This document shows, one piece after another, positions 7,355-11,479 of a stretch of 11,479 bases of DNA; position 1 is the first letter of the stretch; each line of letters opens with the position of its first letter. This DNA is from Acidobacteriota bacterium (lineage in GTDB: Bacteria > Acidobacteriota > Terriglobia > Terriglobales > Acidobacteriaceae), in contig QIAK01000389.1 in NCBI GenBank assembly GCA_003225515.1, forward strand, positions 1-11,479, in the 5' to 3' direction. The notes under the pieces are model-generated. The model was not told the origin of the DNA and searched no databases. It saw nothing but the letters and a program-made list of their open reading frames with translations. The position numbers and the translations under genes were made by a program.

Positions 7355-9595
7355 TTATCCTCCAGTAGCTTCCAGCTCGACCACATTCATAAGTCCGGGA
7401 ACGGCGGCACGCATGATTGTGGGAATGTCCAACAACTCGGTTACCTGATGCTGAATTACGAACGAGCCCGCAATTCCTGCGCCTGAGATCAGCGGCTCGA
7501 TCGGGGCGCGCTCCTCGACGATGTCGACAATGCGGTCCACGATCAAGCCCACACTGCGCTTCCCTTCGGCATAGATCACGACCTGGATGGATTGCGTATG
7601 AGCCAGAGCCTCGGCATCGCTGCTGCACGGAATAATTCCTGAGAGCCGCACCAGCGGAATGATCTGTCCGCGATACTGCATGACTTCCAGGTTTCCGGTG
7701 CGCTCGATCACAGTCTTGGGAAATTCCTCGAGCCGGGCCACCATCGATAGTGGGATCGCAAGCCGCCCCTCTAACCCGTTCTCGACCAGCAGCATGCCAT
7801 GTTCTTGCTGCAAGCTTCCCGCCTGCGTTTTAATTTGCGCGTCGTGATGCGCAGGCTCATGCGCTTTCCAGATCAGCTTGGCTTTCTGTGCCAGTCCCGA
7901 CACATCGAGAATCAGGGCCACGCGGCCATCTCCCATAATGGTTGCGCCCGAATAAGCGCCGATGGCCTGCAGTTGCTTGCCTAAAGGCTTGACCACGATC
8001 TCCTCAGTGTCGGTGATCTCGTCGACGATCAAACCGAACTGGTGATTCTCTGCCTGCAGCACGACAATGTTGATCGTGGCTGGCGCGTTCGATTCGCGAT
8101 CGGCGGCGCTTCGAATGCCGAGTTCCCGATCCAGGTACATCAGCGGCAATAAGCGCCCGCGCAGCCGATATACGGGAGCACCATGAACCAACTCAATCCC
8201 CTTGCGCCGCGATTCAGTTCTGTTCTCCGCGTCATCCAGGCGTACCAGCTCCAACAGGCTGACCTGTGGAATGGCGAAACGTTCTCCTCCGCAAGTTACG
8301 ATCAGCGCTGGAATAATGGCGAGCGTCAGCGGAATCTTCACCCGCACCGTCGTGCCCCGTCCCGGCGTCGATTGAATGTCGACCGTCCCGCCGATCTTCT
8401 CCACATTGGTTTTCACCACATCCATTCCCACGCCGCGTCCCGAAACCTTCGTGACTTTTTCAGCGGTGGAGAACCCGGGCAGAAAGATCAGGTTGAAGAT
8501 GTCCCGCTCGGAAATTACGGGCGCCTGCGCGGGAAGAAGCCCGCGCGCTACGGCTCTCTGCCGGATGCGCTCGCTGTTCAGGCCGGCGCCATCATCGCTG
8601 ATTTCTATGTTGACCTGTCCGCCTTCGTGGAATGCCCGCAATCTCAACACGCCTGTGGCATTCTTGTCTGCGCGCTGCCGGGTTTCCGCATCTTCAATAC
8701 CGTGATCCATCGCGTTGCGGACCAGGTGCGTGAGCGGATCTTTGATGGCTTCGATGATGGTCCGGTCCAGCTCGGTGTCTTGCCCTTCCATCTCCAGCCG
8801 CACGTCCTTGCCGCAATTCAGCGCGAGATCGCGAACCGTGCGGGGAAACTTGTTCCATAGGTTAGCGATCGGCTGCATGCGGGTCTTCATGACCTCTTCC
8901 TGCAATTCAGAGGCAATCAGATTCACTCGCTGCGAGACTGCCTGAAGCCCGGCATCCTGCGTACGGTTCGAGAACTGCAGCAGTTGGTTGCGCGCCAGCG
9001 CCAGTTCGCCCACCAGAATCATCAGCCGATCCAATAACGTAACGCCCACGCGCACAGTTTCCGGAGCATCTATCGCATGTGATTCGTGGGACGGCGTCGC
9101 CGCACGCGATTCCTCAGAGACTCCCGTTTCAGTGAGTGCGAGTGCGGGTGCGGCCTGGCTGGGCGGCCCCGCCAACTGAGGCTCCGATGGCGGCGCAACC
9201 GCTTCAGCCTTCTCGTGGCCGGGTCGACTCAGCTGGCTTAGAAGTTCGATGAGCGAATCGTAATTTTCTTCGCCATCCAGACCGGAAACCTGAATGGAGC
9301 CAAGCATCCGGCGAACCGAGTCTACCATGGCCAGCAATCCGCTGGCGACGTCGGCATTCAAACGGATTTCACCATCACGCAATCGTGCTAACAGACTTTC
9401 CCCGGCATGCGTCAGCTTTTCCAGACGGCCAAATCCCAAAAATCCGCAGCTTCCCTTGATAGTGTGAATGGTCCGGAAAACACTGGCTAGAAGCTCTGCC
9501 GAGGACGGATCGCTCTCCAGTTTCACGAGCTCCTGGTCCAGCCGGTCCAGGTTCTCGTTACTCTCGATGAGAAAATCCTTAACGATTTCATCCAT
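7355..9595 (-). CDS. cheA: Chemotaxis histidine kinase CheA with two CheW-like domains
   Basis: This 746-residue cytosolic kinase autophosphorylates on receptor input and passes phosphate to response regulators. The HPt domain is about 1-110 with phospho-acceptor H44 in RTIHTIKGSCGFLGF. A Pro/Ala/Glu-rich linker (about 122-180) stands where the P2 CheY-docking domain usually lies; I see no P2 fold. Dimerisation helices are about 182-245. The ATPase domain is about 245-425 with N-box HLVRNAMDHGIED (290-302), DDGAGL (334-339), GRGVGMDVV (386-394) and GRGTTVRVKIPLT. Two CheW-like domains follow, about 426-575 (the standard P5) and about 597-735 (extra). No receiver domain is fused. ATG 9595 has only a weak SD (CGGAA). 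The gene leads the cheA-cheW-receptor operon. No cheY, cheB or cheR is in view, so the partner regulator must be elsewhere. Confidence 0.95.
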   Translation of the reverse strand: MDEIVKDFLIESNENLDRLDQELVKLESDPSSAELLASVFRTIHTIKGSCGFLGFGRLEKLTHAGESLLARLRDGEIRLNADVASGLLAMVDSVRRMLGSIQVSGLDGEENYDSLIELLSQLSRPGHEKAEAVAPPSEPQLAGPPSQAAPALALTETGVSEESRAATPSHESHAIDAPETVRVGVTLLDRLMILVGELALARNQLLQFSNRTQDAGLQAVSQRVNLIASELQEEVMKTRMQPIANLWNKFPRTVRDLALNCGKDVRLEMEGQDTELDRTIIEAIKDPLTHLVRNAMDHGIEDAETRQRADKNATGVLRLRAFHEGGQVNIEISDDGAGLNSERIRQRAVARGLLPAQAPVISERDIFNLIFLPGFSTAEKVTKVSGRGVGMDVVKTNVEKIGGTVDIQSTPGRGTTVRVKIPLTLAIIPALIVTCGGERFAIPQVSLLELVRLDDAENRTESRRKGIELVHGAPVYRLRGRLLPLMYLDRELGIRSAADRESNAPATINIVVLQAENHQFGLIVDEITDTEEIVVKPLGKQLQAIGAYSGATIMGDGRVALILDVSGLAQKAKLIWKAHEPAHHDAQIKTQAGSLQQEHGMLLVENGLEGRLAIPLSMVARLEEFPKTVIERTGNLEVMQYRGQIIPLVRLSGIIPCSSDAEALAHTQSIQVVIYAEGKRSVGLIVDRIVDIVEERAPIEPLISGAGIAGSFVIQHQVTELLDIPTIMRAAVPGLMNVVELEATGG

Positions 9596-9700
9596 GGATT
9601 GAGTTCCGCCGGCTATCCTGCCCGTATTCTTCTATGTCACATCGGCCCCCGCTTGCGACAACTTAAGTCACGCTCCTGCTTGGAGTGTTTCAGGGGCGTG

Positions 9701-9746
9701 TCATCCTGAGCGGAGCCGTTCTTCAGGCGGAGCGAAGGATCTCAGG
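9701..9746 (+). repeat. Structured intergenic repeat, copy 1
   Basis: The core 9701-9743 matches 10838-10880 at 37 of 43 positions without gaps and in the same orientation. The shared middle is GCGGAGCCGTTYTTCAGGC followed by RAGCGARGGATCTC. The ends form a perfect 6-bp stem, CCTGAG (9705-9710) with CTCAGG (9741-9746). It resembles the widespread GTCATCCTGAGCG...GAAGGATCTC intergenic repeats of soil bacteria. Copy 1 lies between cheA and the exporter. Confidence 0.75.
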
Positions 9747-9781
9747 CTAAGACACTGCGTGCGATGGGACTCCGGATCCCC

Positions 9782-9816
9782 TTGAAGGCCGCGCCGTACG
9801 CTTTTACACTGGAAAG
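9782..9816 (+). promoter_or_regulatory. Predicted sigma-70 promoter giving a leaderless exporter mRNA
   Basis: TTGAAG (9782-9787) and TACACT (9805-9810) are separated by exactly 17 bp, and each matches the consensus at four of six positions. Transcription would start about seven bases after the -10 box, at or next to A9817 of the ATG, so the message would have essentially no leader. GGAAAG (9811-9816) abuts the ATG and is too close to serve as its SD. It could serve GTG 9823, in the same frame, if a longer mRNA exists. Confidence 0.45.
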
Positions 9817-10758
9817 ATGCACGTGCATGTTCATGGCGCGGGGAGCACGACGCGGGTTCTGAAGATATCGCTCGCCGTCACCCTCGCCTACATCGCGCTG
9901 CTGGTGCTGGCAGGCATTCGGGCCCACTCCCTGGCGCTGCTCTCTGAGGCCGGGCATAATCTTTCCGATTTTCTCGCGCTGCTGCTATCCCTGGTCGCGG
10001 TTTATTTCCAGTCGCGCCCGGCCAGTTCCACGAAAACTTACGGCTATCATCGCGCCGGAGTGCTGGCCGCGCTGGTCAACGCCACGTCACTGGTGGCGGT
10101 TTCATTCTTCATTTTTTATGAGGCCTTCCACCGCTTGCAGCATCCCGAGCATGTGCAGGCCAGCGTGATGATGTGGGTTGCGGGCGCGGGCGTGGTGATG
10201 AACGGCGCCATTGCCCTCATGCTGTATCGCTCAAGCCGGGGCTCAGACGCAGACGTCAATATCCGCAGCGCGCTCTTGCACGAAATCGGCGACACGCTCT
10301 CCACTGCCGCCGTCATCTTCGGAGGCTGGGCCATCCTCGCCACCGGAAGCTATTGGATTGATTCCGTGCTCTCAGTCGCGATCGGCGTGCTGATTCTATG
10401 GTCGGGTTTCGGCATTGTGCGCGAGACTCTGAACATCCTGCTCGAAGGCACGCCGCGCGGCATGCGGCTGGAGCAGATCGAGTCCGCGATGCGCTCGGTC
10501 GAGGGCGTCAATGACGTCCACGATCTTCACGTCTGGAGCATCGGATCGCATACCCACGCGCTCTCCTGCCACATTTCCATCGCCGACATCCCGCCGTCGG
10601 TGAGCGAACGGATCTTGCGTGACGTGAAAGAGCGCCTGCTGCAAGACTTCCGCATCGACCACACCACGATCCAGTTCGAGCACGAGGTCTGCGAAGTGGC
10701 CCACGGCTGCGTAATCCCGGTGAGCGAAAGCGAAGAACACCACCACCACCACCACTAG
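9817..10758 (+). CDS. czcD: Cation diffusion facilitator (CzcD/ZitB-like) metal exporter
   Basis: This 313-residue inner-membrane antiporter should export Zn2+ or a similar divalent metal from the cytosol in exchange for protons. Six hydrophobic segments lie between about residues 14 and 205. The two transport-site pairs are intact: H47/D51 in SEAGHNLSDF and H155/D159 in LLHEIGDTLST, a His-Asp arrangement typical of zinc-type members. After DSVLSVAIG and the family hallmark LLEGTPRG comes the cytosolic metal-binding domain (about 212-295) with VHDLHVWSIGSHTHALSCH. Both ends are histidine-rich: MHVHVHG at the N-terminus and a terminal EEHHHHHH encoded by six CAC codons. The cytosolic His-rich loop seen in some zinc members is not obvious, so the tails may do that job. 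ATG 9817 is chosen; GTG 9823 is an alternative losing two residues. It has its own predicted promoter and no metal regulator gene next to it. Confidence 0.93.
   Translation: MHVHVHGAGSTTRVLKISLAVTLAYIALLVLAGIRAHSLALLSEAGHNLSDFLALLLSLVAVYFQSRPASSTKTYGYHRAGVLAALVNATSLVAVSFFIFYEAFHRLQHPEHVQASVMMWVAGAGVVMNGAIALMLYRSSRGSDADVNIRSALLHEIGDTLSTAAVIFGGWAILATGSYWIDSVLSVAIGVLILWSGFGIVRETLNILLEGTPRGMRLEQIESAMRSVEGVNDVHDLHVWSIGSHTHALSCHISIADIPPSVSERILRDVKERLLQDFRIDHTTIQFEHEVCEVAHGCVIPVSESEEHHHHHH
10738..10755 (+). repeat. (CAC)6 triplet run encoding a terminal hexahistidine
   Basis: Six identical CAC codons precede the TAG stop of the exporter gene. A slippage-prone triplet run of this kind may vary in length between strains. 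It is embedded in ordinary genomic context with no vector sequence seen around it. Confidence 0.85.
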
Positions 10759-10767
10759 CGGTAAAAG

Positions 10768-10797
10768 CCATCCCTGATTTTTTCGGGAAGGGCATGG
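10768..10797 (+). terminator. Weak hairpin after the exporter gene, possible terminator
   Basis: CCATCCCT (10768-10775) can pair with AGGG-C-ATGG (10789-10797), with one bulged C, starting nine bases after the exporter stop. The T-run (10778-10783) is inside the loop and not after the stem, so this is not a textbook intrinsic terminator. Its location is the main reason to list it. Confidence 0.3.
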
Positions 10798-10837
10798 GTT
10801 CAGCCGTGCCGCTCGCTCGTCAAATTGGGCGGTTGCG

Positions 10838-10887
10838 TCATTCCGTGCGGAGCCGTTTTTCAGGCGAAGCGAGGGATCTCGCGCGGA
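10838..10887 (+). repeat. Structured intergenic repeat, copy 2
   Basis: The core 10838-10880 matches copy 1 at 37 of 43 bases. Its ends form an 8-bp stem, TCCGTGCG (10842-10849) with CGCGCGGA (10880-10887), including one G-U pair. The stem bases differ from copy 1 yet pairing is kept. It lies in the 193-bp noncoding gap (10759-10951) between the exporter and the convergent ligase gene; I see nothing else convincing there beyond the weak hairpin. Confidence 0.75.
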
Positions 10888-10951
10888 GCAACACGGATCA
10901 TGCGCGCCAGGGCACAATCTGTTCAATTCTCGATTTCAAATCCTGCGCAAG

Positions 10952-11479
10952 TCACGAAGTCATCTGTCCCTCAAAAATCTCCCGCACGCGTTCGATCGTA
11001 TCCGCCTCTTCCGCCGACTTATCTGGACGCAGCCTCACAATTCTCGGGAAGCGCAGCGCGTACCCGCTCTCGTGCCGGTCGGATTTCATCATGTTATTGA
11101 ACGCCACTTCCAGCACAATCTTCGGTTCAACCAACAGCCGAAAGCCCTGGTCCTCAACCGTGTGATCGAGGAACCACTTCGTCATCTCGGCAATCTCGAC
11201 ATCAGTGAGGCCGGAGTACGCCTTTCCAATATTCACCAGCCTTGGCCTATTCGTGTCCCCGTTCGTGTCCCACACCGCGAACGTATAGTCGCTGAGCACG
11301 CCGATGCGCCTGCCGTGGCCGTATTCGACCGCGGTAACGACGACGTCGAGCGTCGCCAGTTCGCGCTTCATCTTCAGCCATGACTTGCCGCGCTTGCCCG
11401 GCAAATAGGCTGAGTTCAGATCCTTGATCATCAGCCCCTCATTGCCGCGTTCCTGCGCCGCCGCAAACAGCTGTTCCAG
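10952..11479 (-). CDS. ATP-dependent DNA ligase, C-terminal part (partial at window end)
   Basis: This is the last 175 codons of an ATP-dependent DNA ligase, an enzyme that seals nicks in duplex DNA through an enzyme-AMP intermediate. The frame is open to the window edge at 11479 and ends at TGA 10952-10954. It contains nucleotidyltransferase motif IV (EGLMIKD) and motif V (KSWLKMKRE). The OB-fold domain begins LATLDVVVTAVEYGHGRR and ends with KIVLEVAFNNMMKSDRHESGYALRFPRIVRLRPDK as two adjoining stretches. The adenylated-lysine motif KxDG lies outside the window. The ending fits stand-alone bacterial/archaeal-type ligases (LigB/LigC-like) and not the polymerase-fused LigD, but the missing N-terminus leaves the subtype open. 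It is accessory to the essential NAD-dependent LigA and probably acts in repair. Confidence 0.9.
   Translation of the reverse strand: MEQLFAAAQERGNEGLMIKDLNSAYLPGKRGKSWLKMKRELATLDVVVTAVEYGHGRRIGVLSDYTFAVWDTNGDTNRPRLVNIGKAYSGLTDVEIAEMTKWFLDHTVEDQGFRLLVEPKIVLEVAFNNMMKSDRHESGYALRFPRIVRLRPDKSAEEADTIERVREIFEGQMTS

Larger units (their letters stand above)
9596..9816. promoter_or_regulatory. Divergent intergenic region between cheA and the CDF exporter
   Basis: This 221-bp noncoding stretch should contain the promoter of the minus-strand chemosensory operon and that of the plus-strand exporter. It holds repeat copy 1 (9701-9746) and the exporter promoter described separately. I could not find a convincing sigma-70 pair for cheA. 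Confidence 0.5.

Noticed and set aside
6832..7386. Longer cheW start at ATG 7386
   Set aside because: It would overlap cheA by 32 bases and add residues not matching CheW; ATG 7344 begins the conserved domain.
8183..8860. 225-codon open frame opposite cheA
   Set aside because: It overlaps the ATPase domain of cheA, whose identity is certain.
10738..10758. Hexahistidine as an engineered vector tag
   Set aside because: It is followed directly by a stop and ordinary intergenic DNA with a native-type repeat; no linker or vector sequence is seen.
9701..10887. Repeat pair as an insertion-sequence boundary or CRISPR
   Set aside because: There are only two copies about 1.1 kb apart, no transposase lies between them, and no regular spacing is seen.

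Overview
The window looks like a chromosomal segment of an acidobacterium (Acidobacteriota, probably class Terriglobia). I infer this from the general character of the chemoreceptor signalling domain, the GC-rich coding style, the cyclic-di-GMP protein architecture, and short structured intergenic repeats of a kind common in that group. No rRNA or other marker gene is present, so the placement is a family-resemblance judgement. I see no tRNA, rRNA, CRISPR array, phage or transposase genes.

Layout. (1) 2-928, plus strand: the 3' end of ilvB (acetolactate synthase large subunit), an intergenic hairpin element, then ilvN (small subunit). ilvN has lost about 56-59 bp inside its ACT domain and is frame-broken. 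(2) 952-2175, minus strand: an unrecognised exported protein of 407 residues, convergent with ilvN. (3) 2347-5121, plus strand: a 924-residue membrane protein carrying HD-GYP, GAF, GGDEF and PilZ modules, so one chain has the signatures to degrade, make and bind cyclic-di-GMP. (4) 9595-5135, minus strand: a chemosensory operon, cheA - cheW - chemoreceptor. CheA has two CheW-like domains and no recognisable P2 domain. The receptor gene carries two opposite single-base frameshifts, one just after TM1 and one near the end of the signalling domain. No cheY, cheB or cheR is present here. (5) 9817-10758, plus strand: a CDF-family metal exporter with histidine-rich ends, including a natural six-histidine C-terminus. 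It has a plausible promoter that would give a leaderless mRNA and is flanked by two copies of a structured repeat. (6) 10952-11479, minus strand: the C-terminal part of an ATP-dependent DNA ligase, running off the window.

How the parts relate. The cyclic-di-GMP protein and the chemosensory operon converge with only 13 bp between their stop codons; both are signal-transduction modules, and a functional link is possible but unproven. The ilv genes, the metal exporter and the ligase appear to be unrelated housekeeping or accessory genes. Three indel-type lesions (ilvN, receptor twice) sit beside long intact genes. This could mean real gene decay or sequence/assembly error, and it should be settled before biological conclusions are drawn. 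I found no convincing new defence or mobile system. The most interesting single item is the make-break-sense cyclic-di-GMP protein, followed by the repeat pair whose end stems differ in sequence but still pair.
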